Origin: JAAYOS01 sp050950785
GTDB lineage: Bacteria; Bacillota; Clostridia; Oscillospirales; JAAYOS01
Length of the DNA stretch: 64,000 bases
Direction: 5' to 3'
Assembly: GCA_050950785.1 (NCBI GenBank)
Contig: JBMNIG010000029.1
Coordinates: forward strand, 62,001-126,000
Shown: piece after piece, positions 55,290-63,690 of the stretch
Position numbering within the stretch: the stretch's first letter is position 1
Layout of the letters: each line of letters begins with the position of its first letter
The notes under the pieces: generated by a model
The model's database searches: none
Told to the model about the DNA's origin: nothing
The model's input: the letters and a program-made list of their open reading frames with translations, nothing else
Position numbers and translations under genes: made by a program

Positions 55290-56751
55290 CTAAGAACAGA
55301 CACAGCCCTTGTCTTTTTGAAGTTGTAATTGCAGTATGGTTTGTTGTCCAAGGAAAATCAGCAGCTGCCATTTACCCGGCATGTTGTCAGCATCACGAAG
55401 CATATCAACGTTATTGAGAACTCTGTAATTGTTGGTCTTATGTGGGCGCAAGAAGTTGTAATAAGCAACCCAAAGTGCGACACTGTAGTTGGCACCATCA
55501 AAATTATCGTATCCACAAGTGACGCGATAAGAAGCCTTAAAAGTACGATTAAGGCGCTCGACGATCTGCTTAAAAGGACGGAATTCAGTGGAAACCTCAT
55601 CATCATTTGTAAGACCAATAACTTGAGTGATATCAAAGTGTAGTCCACCATTTTCTTCTTTAGCAAACTGTTGTGCTGCTAAAGGATAGGCACTATAACC
55701 GTCAGCAATGAAGTAAAACTTTTCGGGAATTTTTCTAAGATGCCTAAAGGCCATGCGCATGGCAATAATGCATGGACCAACACCACGATTATCTGAGACT
55801 TGATACCCGATGATGGATCGTGAGATTGCATCCATAATAAACCAAATATAGCCTTTAAGGCCACGAACTTTGATATAGGTTTCGTCAGCCACCATAGTAT
55901 TGGAGGCTTTGTAATCGTAATGGTCAACGAAAGGCTTAATGACAGTGGCAGCCGTTTTTGCATAGTTGGCCACCATGGTATGGGATACCTGAATGTTATA
56001 TAGATCTCTAAGTGCCTGTGAAGTCTTGCGAAGGGAAAGTCCAAGGTTCACATGAAGAGTTAAGCAAAGAGACATGATGTAAGCATTGTTCTTGGTGAAT
56101 TTCAAAGACGAGGCATTCTTGGGTAAGGAATCTAAATCCATGCTGAAGAAGTCTACGGTGAACTCGCGGTAGATATAATGGAGCTTATATTTGTTTTTGC
56201 CAAAATCTTCGAGATCCTTCGGATCAACTTTTTTAAGATTATGTAGGTAGTATGAGCATCTAGTATTAACACATTTGTGTATGATGAAATGCTTACGGTC
56301 TTTCTTGTGAACAAGTGCATGTCCGCAATAAGGGCAACGCAGTTTAAGAGGTTGGTTGTACTTGTTTTCTGAACTAAATCGGGTCTGGCATACCTTGCAA
56401 AGCACTTGACCCTTGGAGCCATTATTCTTGTATAAATAAGGCGAAGGTGCACCGCAACGAGGGCAGTGGCACTCCTCCGGAATATCACATTTTTCTACGA
56501 CGCCTAACCGGCTTGACAGTGTAGTTGTAACGTTCTTTGTAGTACTGGATAAGAAGAAGATAATCAACAATCTCATAGTTAATTACAACAGGAAGAATAT
56601 CAGTTTTAAACTTTTGATATTTAGGGGAATGAGAATCGTCAAAGTTCCACTGCTTGAGTGGAATGAATTTTGCGATGAAACGCGTTAACCAACAAATTTG
56701 GTAATATTGGTATTGGATTAGAGTAAGTAAATAGGTTATAATTGAAGACAT
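55290..56751 (-). pseudogene. DDE transposase with N-terminal zinc ribbons, interrupted by a frameshift
   Basis: Translation starts at the ATG at 56751 (MSSIITYLLTLIQYQYYQI) and runs to VKPVRRRRKM, ending at 56485. The main part continues in another frame from CDIPEECHCPRCG. Inserting or deleting bases in the AAAAA run near 56498-56502 joins them. Domains are two zinc ribbons (CPRCG/CKVC and CPYCG/CVNTRC), a helix-turn-helix-like segment and an rve-type DDE domain (MVADETYIKVRGLKGYIWFI; FIADGYSAY; FKQIVERLNRTFKASYR). It resembles IS6/IS240-type integrase cores, but I cannot place the family. About 485 residues when joined. Confidence 0.78.
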
Positions 56752-56803
56752 AACAATGACATCCTTTCAGGGATTTTTGGTGTGTGGTAACTTCAATTAT
56801 AAC
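56735..56803 (-). promoter_or_regulatory. Inverted repeat linking the IS promoter and the transposase start codons
   Basis: A perfect 13-bp inverted repeat occupies 56735-56747 and 56791-56803. On the minus strand the upstream arm contains TATAAT (56801-56796) and the downstream arm covers codons 2-6 of the transposase. Transcripts from this promoter begin after the upstream arm, so only read-through RNA can fold. Confidence 0.65.
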
Positions 56804-56929
56804 TGAAAATGGGGGGTCATTGTTATTTTTATGTAAAAAAAATCAGAAAACCCTTGAAAATAAAGGGTTATTCCAAAAAAAAGGAGTGTCAGACTTGACA
56901 CTACCGCGGAAGATAAGGAGGGAGCTCTT

Positions 56930-58228
56930 ATGAAAACAAACCGTGAAATTGCGGAGTATACGCTGGAGGCTTTGAAAAAAGCAGGTGCCGACCATGCGCA
57001 GTGCATCGTGGCAAACGGTAATGTTGACGAAATCAACGCTGACGGCGGAGAGTTTAGCCTCATGCGTACACTTTTCAACAGTTCTATTTCAATGAAGGCT
57101 CTCAAGGACGGAAAGAAAGGAACGATTTCCGTCAACAAGGTTGACAAGGAGACTATTGATGCAGCGGTCAAGGATTGTATCGCAGCAGCAGAGTCCTCAG
57201 TTGCCGATGAAGCGGAAAGCATCGCACAATTAGATAGAAATGAGAGCTTTACGGTCGGTGTTTTACAACCGGATCGTGATAAACTCTTTGACAGGCTCCA
57301 AGAGTATCTTCAGGATGTAAAAAATGAATATCCCAAGATAATAATGGAGCAGCTGATATCTTCCTACACACGCGGCACCCAACTATTGATGAACACAAAT
57401 GGCGTGGAATACAGCTACGATTATGGTGGATATGACATCAGCGCAATGTTTTCGGCCCACGAAGGAGAGAAATCATCATCATTTGTCGGTTATGGCGGTG
57501 ACATCAAAAACCTTGACCAAAGGCTAATTGATTTTGGGATGATGAGAACTCTTCTTGCCGAAAGTGAGCGTCAGCTGGATACAAAGCCGGTAGAGGGCAA
57601 GTTTGTCGGGAAGGTAGTGATTACACCCGCTTGTCTTGACAGCATACTGATGACGATTTTCCGAAACTTCATTTCGGACACAACACTTATTGATGGCACA
57701 AGTCCATGGAAAAGCAAGCTCGATCAAAAGGTTGCGTCTGACAAGTTGTCTATTTCTACTGTCCCCCTTGATGAACGCGTAGTATGCGGCGAAAGGTTTA
57801 CAGGTGAGGGCTATAGAAGTGAGAATATGGAAATAATAAGCGACGGCGTTTTGAAAAACTTTCTTTTGACAGAGTATGGTGCCAGAAAGACCGGTTTTAC
57901 AAGAGCCAAGAACCTAAGCCACAACTTGTGGGTACGTCCCGGGGATGTCACACATGATGAAATCATAAGTACGATAGATCGCGGTATCCTTTTAAATAGG
58001 TTCTCCGGTGGCCGTCCCGGAACAAGCGGTGATTTTTCAGGAGTTGCAAAAAACAGCTTCCTGATCGAGAACGGCAAAGTTACTGCTGCAATTAGTGAGA
58101 CGATGATAAGCGGCAATCTTGCCGAAATGCTAAACAATGTTGTTGCTATTTCCTCCGACACAGTATGCGATGGTGTGTCCATACTGCCGTGGATTGCGTT
58201 TGATGGTATTACCATCTCAGGCAAGTAA
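56930..58228 (+). CDS. pmbA: PmbA/TldE-family metalloprotease partner subunit
   Basis: The 432-residue protein belongs to the PmbA/TldE branch: EIAEYTLEALKKAGADHAQC at the N-terminus, NTNGVEYSYDYGGYDISAM in the middle and LWVRPGDVTHDEIISTIDRG. FSGGRPGTSGDFSGVAKNSF lies near the C-terminus. No HEXXXH motif is present, as expected for the non-zinc partner of TldD. AAGGAGGGAG precedes the ATG. In relatives the two genes usually touch; here an IS lies between, so its expression may now depend on sequences inside or after the IS. Confidence 0.88.
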   Translation: MKTNREIAEYTLEALKKAGADHAQCIVANGNVDEINADGGEFSLMRTLFNSSISMKALKDGKKGTISVNKVDKETIDAAVKDCIAAAESSVADEAESIAQLDRNESFTVGVLQPDRDKLFDRLQEYLQDVKNEYPKIIMEQLISSYTRGTQLLMNTNGVEYSYDYGGYDISAMFSAHEGEKSSSFVGYGGDIKNLDQRLIDFGMMRTLLAESERQLDTKPVEGKFVGKVVITPACLDSILMTIFRNFISDTTLIDGTSPWKSKLDQKVASDKLSISTVPLDERVVCGERFTGEGYRSENMEIISDGVLKNFLLTEYGARKTGFTRAKNLSHNLWVRPGDVTHDEIISTIDRGILLNRFSGGRPGTSGDFSGVAKNSFLIENGKVTAAISETMISGNLAEMLNNVVAISSDTVCDGVSILPWIAFDGITISGK

Positions 58229-58257
58229 CACTCTATCCTTGTTTTTTGAGACGAAAA

Positions 58258-58299
58258 AAGGGACTGTTGCTCCGTATTCAAGGGGAGAAACAGTCCCTT
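58258..58299 (-). terminator. Terminator between convergent pmbA and the DUF503 gene
   Basis: The stem AAGGGACTGTT (58258-58268) pairs perfectly with AACAGTCCCTT (58289-58299). CTCC/GGAG adds inner pairs. Six Ts follow on the minus strand, so it mainly serves the DUF503 gene. Confidence 0.82.
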
Positions 58300-58380
58300 A
58301 AAGCATATGTCTCATTTCCAATCGATATTGGCCGGGTTTGGAAACTATCGTAGGACGCGGGGGATAGGCTGGTAACAGCG

Positions 58381-58662
58381 TTATCTGAGTTCCCGCCGGA
58401 TCTCAATAATCTCAGCGTCAGTATTTCCCTCGATAAATGATAGTACCGAGTCAATAATACTATCTGCATGTGATACACTGCCGGCGACACAAGCGAGCCC
58501 TAGCACAATAGTCTGATGCACATCCTGCTCGTCTATCTCAGCAATCGAAATATTGAACTTTTTCTTTACTCTATCGATCAAGCTTTTTACAACCATGCGT
58601 TTTTCTTTCAAAGAATGGACCCAAGGTGCGTAAAGCTTAATGGTCGCCGCTTCAATGATCAT
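58381..58662 (-). CDS. DUF503 (YlxP-like) protein
   Basis: The 93-residue protein shows the DUF503 pattern: an N-terminal beta strand with KLYAPWVHSLKEKRMVVKSL, DRVKKKFNISIAEIDEQDVH, then QTIVLGLACVAGSVSHADSI and a C-terminal helix. In Bacillota, YlxP is encoded near rbfA and the translation-factor genes; here it stands alone. The function is unknown. The Lys-Arg-rich surface has led to proposals of RNA binding, which I cannot test. Confidence 0.88.
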   Translation of the reverse strand: MIIEAATIKLYAPWVHSLKEKRMVVKSLIDRVKKKFNISIAEIDEQDVHQTIVLGLACVAGSVSHADSIIDSVLSFIEGNTDAEIIEIRRELR

Positions 58663-58680
58663 GCCGTGATTTTTCCTTTC

Positions 58681-58722
58681 TTGACACTCCCCACAACTAA
58701 AGCCATGGGATTCTTTAGTGGT
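58681..58722 (+). mobile_element. Remnant resembling an IS200/IS605 right end
   Basis: TTGACACTCCCCACAACTAA followed by AGCCATGGGATTCTTTAG closely resembles the conserved 3' end of many IS605/TnpB elements (there CCCACGACTAAAGTCGTGGG). The stem has three mismatches here, and no tnpA or tnpB lies beside it. It is therefore read as a decayed solo end. Confidence 0.5.
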
Positions 58723-58894
58723 AGTCGGAAGTTCGTTTCCGCTATCCTTAGTTCCAAAAGTAGTGTGCCATCATCCTTCCTAAGACAGTGCATATAGCAT
58801 CTTAGGCTGGCAGACTATCCCTCATCGCTACTCCATCTGCCACAGGATCTGCATGATAAGTATAGTCGGGGAATTTCTAAAAACCAATGGTGGT

Positions 58895-58928
58895 TTCGAT
58901 ATGTCCATATATTCGATATGTCCATATA
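58895..58928. repeat. 17-bp tandem repeat, two copies
   Basis: TTCGATATGTCCATATA occurs twice in a row just beyond the DUF2804 stop codon. Confidence 0.8.
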
Positions 58929-58934
58929 GTTAAG

Positions 58935-59996
58935 TCACCATCTGTTTTTAACTTTCTCCGCAAAACCGATAAAGTCTTTGATTGAAATTATTTTTCCATC
59001 ATCAAGGACAGCATTTCCCGAAAATCTTCCGAAAACCTGGTGCTGGTCTGATTTTATCACAACTACGCTTGTACAGGATGCCCTGTCGATTATCGGCTCA
59101 AACTCCATTTCGAAACGTTTATCGTCGCTTGTGAAAGTCCATTTCTTCAAGTAATCTTCTTTTCCCTTTTCCTTTAACGGGATATTGAAGCTTACATTGC
59201 TCAACTTATGGGCTTTGCCATCATAAAAAAGCATGTTTTCTGTTGCTGCAGAGGTGTCTCCAAAACCGTAACCGATGTTGAATCCGAAGGGGACACCATC
59301 AACTGTTCCTGACGCGCTGCCCCAATACCAGGTATTACTGTATGTCCATACTCCTCGTCCCCAGTCGAGCACTGCAAAAGAATCCTCAGGACTGAAGACA
59401 TATTCTGCCTCACCCAATTTTACAACACCTTCTGCAGTCATGCAATTAATTTTCTGATTGAAATAGAAATGCCCTTTTCTTCTAAATGGAGTTGCAATGA
59501 CCATGCTTTCTTCGGGTTCGTTGTCAAGTGTTATCAGCCCTGATATTGGTTTGCCTTCATAAAAGGGATCCATTTGAAAATCAAGAATTCGTTTTCCATC
59601 CTGATGACAGAAACTGATCCTGTAGTTTTTGCCCATTACACTGACATTGCCTGTGGATGAAGAGGATGGCAGATTTTTTTTGCCCATGGTCAGTATCTGC
59701 ATGAGACTTACTGTTTTTTGCCAGGGTTCATCGAAATTTAGAAACGTTATTGAATCTAATCCCATATATGAGTTGTCAGCTATCGTCAATGCAACGGCGT
59801 AGTGATCGTTAGCTATCAAATAGTAATCCCATTCCTTGATTCGCAATTTGTTGGCCCTGATGTCATTGCGATTGTAGACTGGCAAAAGCTTTCTTGCATA
59901 TCCTGCGACTTTGAGGTTGCCCCTATCGTCCAGTAATGGTGTAGATTTGGTAATTTCATTTTGCACCGGCAAAGACTTAGTGACAGTGTTTGACAT
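58935..59996 (-). CDS. DUF2804 family protein
   Basis: The 353-residue protein matches the DUF2804 pattern: TPLLDDRGNLKVAGYARKLL near the N-terminus, IKEWDYYLIANDHYAVALTI, VLDWGRGVWTYSNTWYWGSA and FGFNIGYGFGDTSAATENML. FGRFSGNAVLDDGK lies near the end. The fold is thought to be lipocalin/hydroxyneurosporene-hydratase-like; no activity is known. The start is the ATG at 59996, six bases after GGGGGA; a TTG at 60014 lies inside the ribosome site. A promoter is visible upstream. It stands alone. Confidence 0.86.
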   Translation of the reverse strand: MSNTVTKSLPVQNEITKSTPLLDDRGNLKVAGYARKLLPVYNRNDIRANKLRIKEWDYYLIANDHYAVALTIADNSYMGLDSITFLNFDEPWQKTVSLMQILTMGKKNLPSSSSTGNVSVMGKNYRISFCHQDGKRILDFQMDPFYEGKPISGLITLDNEPEESMVIATPFRRKGHFYFNQKINCMTAEGVVKLGEAEYVFSPEDSFAVLDWGRGVWTYSNTWYWGSASGTVDGVPFGFNIGYGFGDTSAATENMLFYDGKAHKLSNVSFNIPLKEKGKEDYLKKWTFTSDDKRFEMEFEPIIDRASCTSVVVIKSDQHQVFGRFSGNAVLDDGKIISIKDFIGFAEKVKNRW

Positions 59997-60078
59997 ATAA
60001 ATTCCCCCTTCCAAAGCTTAGAAATAAAGTTGTAGGTCATGCACATAGATAAATTAAAAAATGCCAGACTATTTATCA

Positions 60079-60106
60079 ATTATACCATAAATATGTATAT
60101 TTACAA
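60079..60106 (-). promoter_or_regulatory. Promoter of the DUF2804 gene
   Basis: On the minus strand TTGTAA (60106-60101) and TATAAT (60084-60079) are 16 bases apart, about 80 bases before the start codon. Confidence 0.65.
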
Positions 60107-60120
60107 GCAAACTAATACAA

Positions 60121-60176
60121 GAGGACGGTCCTACTGTGCATTTTCCTTGTGCAAAGAAGAACCGTCCCCTTGTGTC
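60121..60176. repeat. GGACGGT...ACCGTCC palindromic repeat
   Basis: GAGGACGGTCCT at 60121 and AGAACCGTCCCC near 60158 form an imperfect inverted repeat between DUF2804 and accA. An inner TTGTGCA/TGTGCA pair adds structure. It belongs to the GGAC-type intergenic repeats of this window and may also end accA transcripts. Confidence 0.6.
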
Positions 60177-60196
60177 TGTATTCTTCGTCATGGTTG

Positions 60197-60961
60197 TCAA
60201 CCGAGGGAGCGATAGCGATTATAGCGCTGAGTGGCGAGCTCTTCACCCGAAAGGGCGCCGAGTTGCTTAAGAGCTGTTGACAGCTCATTGCGAATTATGT
60301 GAAATGTGCTTTTGGGCAGAGACTCGCTGATCACCTTATCAACTACACCGAACTTTAGCATATCTTTTGCGGTGAGCTTTAGGTTTTCCGCCGCCCTGTC
60401 AGCCAACTTCGGGTCTTTGTAGAGAATTGAAGCACAGCCCTCGGGAGAGATGACCGAGTAGACTGCTTTCTCAAGCATCCAAACCTCATTTGCAACTGCG
60501 AGCGCCAATGCACCACCGCTGCCGCCTTCGCCTATCAAAATAGTTATGATCGGTGTCTGAAGATCCATCATTTCCATGAGGTTTTCAGCAATTGCCTGGC
60601 CCTGTCCGCGTTCTTCAGCACCAATTCCACAGTACGCACCTGAAGTGTCTACAAAGCAGATCACAGGCCGGTGAAATTTCTCGGCTTGTTTCATGAGGCG
60701 AAGTGCTTTTCGATAACCTTCGGGATTCGCTGAGCCGAAATTGCGTTCAATGCGTGATTTGGTGTCTTGGCCCTTTTCAATTGCAATCACGGTTACAGTC
60801 ATATTACCGATTCGTGCAAGGCCGCCTATTATAGCTTTATCGTCAGCAAAGCGGCGGTCACCATGCAGTTCTATGAAATCTGTAAAGACATTGTTTATAA
60901 AATCCAAACCGGTACTGCGACCTTTGGCCCTTGCAGCATATACATATTCAATAGCTTTCAT
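60197..60961 (-). CDS. accA: Acetyl-CoA carboxylase carboxyltransferase subunit alpha
   Basis: The 254-residue protein has the carboxyltransferase motifs DFIELHGDRRFADDKAIIGG, SANPEGYRKALRLM (as FGSANPEGYRKAL) and VICFVDTSGAYCGIGAEERG. IGEGGSGGALALAVANEVWM and VISPEGCASILYKD are also present. With AccD it moves the carboxyl group from biotin to acetyl-CoA, making malonyl-CoA for fatty-acid synthesis. It lacks the N-terminal extension of E. coli AccA, as is common in Clostridia. It is the last gene of the acc operon. Confidence 0.95.
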   Translation of the reverse strand: MKAIEYVYAARAKGRSTGLDFINNVFTDFIELHGDRRFADDKAIIGGLARIGNMTVTVIAIEKGQDTKSRIERNFGSANPEGYRKALRLMKQAEKFHRPVICFVDTSGAYCGIGAEERGQGQAIAENLMEMMDLQTPIITILIGEGGSGGALALAVANEVWMLEKAVYSVISPEGCASILYKDPKLADRAAENLKLTAKDMLKFGVVDKVISESLPKSTFHIIRNELSTALKQLGALSGEELATQRYNRYRSLG

Positions 60962-60997
60962 GATTTAACCTTACCCTTTGATTGGATCCTTTCTGGT

Positions 60998-61843
60998 TCA
61001 AGAGTGCATCCAAAGTAGTTTACCAATGGTTTTTCTCAGTTCGGTCCGCTTTACGATTGCATCAATAAAGCCTTTTTCCAAAAGGAACTCAGCTTTTTGA
61101 AAACCAGCGGGCAGCTTCTGCCTTGTTGTCTGAGCAATAACGCGGGGTCCTGCAAAGCAGATGAGTGCATCGGGTTCAGAAAGAATAATGTCCCCGGCCA
61201 TGGCAAAGGATGCTGTTACCCCACCTGTAGTCGGATTAGTCAGTACGGCGATGTAAAGAAGTCCTGATTTGCTGTGTTTGGAAACAGCACCGCTCGTCTT
61301 TGCCATTTGCATCAAAGAGAGGATACCCTCCTGCATACGGGCGCCACCTGAAACCGTAAACCCGACAACCGGCAGCTTTTGTTCTATTGCAGTTTCAAAT
61401 AGCCTTGTTATCTTTTCGCCGACAACTGTACCCATACTTCCCATCATAAAGTTTTTCTCCATCACAAAAACTGCACAGCGAACACCAGCTATTGAGCACA
61501 GCCCTGTCACAACAGCTTCATTTTCTGAAGAGGCAAGTTTAGCATGCTTGAGCTTCTTTTCATAGTCGGGAAATCCAATCACATTTGTGGACTGCATATC
61601 TCGATCGACCTCTGTGAAGCTGTCTTTGTCCGCTATAAGATGGAGCCGCATACGCGCGTTGATATAAAAATGGTATCCGCACTTGGAGCAAACATTTGCG
61701 TTGTCTGATAACTCATCTGTTATCATTGCTTTTTTACAAGACGGACAGTATGTGAACATTTCATCCGGAATCGATGGAGTCCGTTTTTTACCGTTTTTCA
61801 AAATGAACTCAAGTTCGTTGCGTGGTTTTTTGAATTGAAACAT
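60998..61843 (-). CDS. accD: Acetyl-CoA carboxylase carboxyltransferase subunit beta
   Basis: The 281-residue protein carries the N-terminal zinc ribbon CPSCKKAM...CSKCGYHF (about residues 33-57). The crotonase-like core follows, with MEKNFMMGSMGTVVGEKITR, SGGARMQEGILSLMQMAKT and LTNPTTGGVTASFAMAGDII. It forms the carboxyltransferase with AccA, encoded 36 bases downstream. GGAG lies seven bases before the ATG. Confidence 0.95.
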   Translation of the reverse strand: MFQFKKPRNELEFILKNGKKRTPSIPDEMFTYCPSCKKAMITDELSDNANVCSKCGYHFYINARMRLHLIADKDSFTEVDRDMQSTNVIGFPDYEKKLKHAKLASSENEAVVTGLCSIAGVRCAVFVMEKNFMMGSMGTVVGEKITRLFETAIEQKLPVVGFTVSGGARMQEGILSLMQMAKTSGAVSKHSKSGLLYIAVLTNPTTGGVTASFAMAGDIILSEPDALICFAGPRVIAQTTRQKLPAGFQKAEFLLEKGFIDAIVKRTELRKTIGKLLWMHS

Positions 61844-61883
61844 TGTCTACTCCGTTTCACTTGATTGAGTGCTAAAATCTTTC

Positions 61884-63245
61884 TCAATCGTTTTTGCTGA
61901 CCGGCTGTCTGGTTAAGAATTCTGCTAAAAAACCGGTACTGTAGCTTCCGTCAACAAAAGCTGAGTTCTCCAGAAGCTCCATATGAAAATCAATATTGGA
62001 TTCCACTCCCTCGATTATCAGTTCACAGAGGGAGGCTTGCATTTTTCGTATTGCCTCTTCACGATCTGTTGCATGGACGATCAGCTTACCGATCATAGAA
62101 TCGTAGAAGGGAGGGATGGAATATCCTTGATAGACTGCGCTGTCAAATCTGATCCATGGTCCGCTAGGAATGTGTAGTGAGGTGATTTTTCCGCAGCTTG
62201 GGAGAAAGTTGAGATACGGATTTTCCGCATTGATCCGGCATTCGATTGCATGACCTGAAAAACGGATGTCTTCCTGTTTGAATGGCAACTTAACATCTGC
62301 GGCTATTCGTAATTGCCATTTTACAATATCGATACCAGTAATCATTTCCGTGACCGGATGCTCAACCTGTAAACGAGTATTCATCTCCATGAAGTAGAAA
62401 TTTCCATCTTCATCGAGTATGAATTCGATCGTTCCGGCATTCCGGTATCCGATCGCTGACGCTGCTTTTAGCGATACGTCGATAAGCTTGCGCCGCAGCT
62501 CATCACTGACGGAAGGGGAAGGACTTTCCTCGATCAGTTTTTGGCTCCTTCGTTGCATGGAGCATTCACGTTCACCAAGGCACACTGCATTTCCATAGTG
62601 ATCGCATAACAGCTGTACTTCTATGTGCTTTGCCGGTTCAATATACTTTTCAAGATATATGCCGCCGTCTCCGAAAGCCGATTTTGCTTCGATGGATGCG
62701 GATTGAAATGCCTGCTCAAACTCATCCATACTTGTGACAAGGCGGATCCCGCGGCCGCCACCGCCTGAGCGGGATTTGCAGAGCAGGGGAAACCCTATAC
62801 GCTCTGCCTCTTTTTTGGCATCTTCAATGCTTTCAACGACATTGCAGCCCGGTACTACAGGAACGCCTGCCATTTGCATTGTCTTTTTAGCTTTCTCCTT
62901 ATCACCCATATTCCGAATCACTTCTGCGGTCGGGCCGATAAACGTGAAATTGCATTTCTCACAGAGCTCAGCAAACCGTGGGTTCTCCGAGAGCAAACCG
63001 TAACCGGGGTGGATGGCTTCGGCTCCTGTATATATGGCGGCGGAAAGTATTGCGTCCATGTTGAGATAACTTTCACTTACTGTGTTCCCGCCAATGCATA
63101 CGCTCTCATCGGCCAGACTGACATGCAGTGAATTTGCATCCGCGGTGGAATAAACCGCAACCGTTGCGATGCCCATCTCTCGGCAAGCTCGAATAATTCG
63201 TACAGCAATCTCGCCACGGTTTGCTACAAGTATTTTCGAAAACAT
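61884..63245 (-). CDS. accC: Acetyl-CoA carboxylase, biotin carboxylase subunit
   Basis: The 453-residue ATP-grasp enzyme begins MFSKILVANRGEIAVRIIRA. It carries the glycine-rich ATP loop KSRSGGGGRGIRLV, the biotin carboxylase KHIEVQLLCDHYGN motif and the metal-binding MEMNTRLQVEHPVTEMITG. It carboxylates biotin on AccB using bicarbonate and ATP. The gene starts directly after the fabZ stop codon (TAA then ATG) behind GGAGGGG, so the two are coupled. Confidence 0.95.
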   Translation of the reverse strand: MFSKILVANRGEIAVRIIRACREMGIATVAVYSTADANSLHVSLADESVCIGGNTVSESYLNMDAILSAAIYTGAEAIHPGYGLLSENPRFAELCEKCNFTFIGPTAEVIRNMGDKEKAKKTMQMAGVPVVPGCNVVESIEDAKKEAERIGFPLLCKSRSGGGGRGIRLVTSMDEFEQAFQSASIEAKSAFGDGGIYLEKYIEPAKHIEVQLLCDHYGNAVCLGERECSMQRRSQKLIEESPSPSVSDELRRKLIDVSLKAASAIGYRNAGTIEFILDEDGNFYFMEMNTRLQVEHPVTEMITGIDIVKWQLRIAADVKLPFKQEDIRFSGHAIECRINAENPYLNFLPSCGKITSLHIPSGPWIRFDSAVYQGYSIPPFYDSMIGKLIVHATDREEAIRKMQASLCELIIEGVESNIDFHMELLENSAFVDGSYSTGFLAEFLTRQPVSKND

Positions 63246-63668
63246 TTATTCCCCTCCAATCAATGCAAAGGAGAATTCGCCCTCCACACTCAGTTTTCCG
63301 TTTACCCTCCCTTTTCCTTCAGCAAAGTAAAAGGGGGCTCTTTGCTTTTTGATTTTGCAAACAAACTCTATCGTATCGCCGGGCTTTACAACATTTCTGA
63401 AGCGGACTTTATCAAGACTTGTGAAATATGGCGTTTTACCGCTACTGTTTTCCGCCAAAAGCACTGCGCAAGTCTGTGCCATCATCTCGCAGAGAATAAC
63501 ACCCGGCACAACCGGATCACCCGGAAAATGTCCTTGCAGGAAGAATTCATCTCCGCGGACGGTATATGTTCCGAAGGCACTGCCATCTTCGTTGATTCCG
63601 ACCTGTTCAATGAGTAGCATAGGATGACGATGGGGCAGTATTTTTTCAATTTCAGATTTATTCATCAT
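63246..63668 (-). CDS. fabZ: 3-hydroxyacyl-[ACP] dehydratase FabZ
   Basis: The 140-residue hot-dog-fold enzyme has the catalytic His region LPHRHPMLLIEQV and the central helix FPGDPVVPGVILCEMMAQTC with its catalytic Glu. It removes water from 3-hydroxyacyl-ACP in the elongation cycle. Its place between accB and accC is the common clostridial fatty-acid operon order. Confidence 0.95.
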   Translation of the reverse strand: MMNKSEIEKILPHRHPMLLIEQVGINEDGSAFGTYTVRGDEFFLQGHFPGDPVVPGVILCEMMAQTCAVLLAENSSGKTPYFTSLDKVRFRNVVKPGDTIEFVCKIKKQRAPFYFAEGKGRVNGKLSVEGEFSFALIGGE

Positions 63669-63690
63669 TTGATTTTCTTACCCTCATAAC

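Larger units (their letters stand above)
55126..56820 (-). mobile_element. Insertion sequence with zinc-ribbon DDE transposase (frameshifted)
   Basis: One transposase in two frames occupies 55290-56751. Possible ends are TGAC-CCCCC-type sequences near 55126 and, inverted, near 56812-56820, but the match is short and no target duplication was found. The boundaries are therefore tentative. The element separates tldD from pmbA. Confidence 0.5.

Noticed and set aside
56804..56880. Terminator AACCCTT/AAGGGTT near 56849-56869
   Set aside because: The T-run lies on the minus strand, where no gene reads into it; it may be a leftover of the old intergenic spacer.
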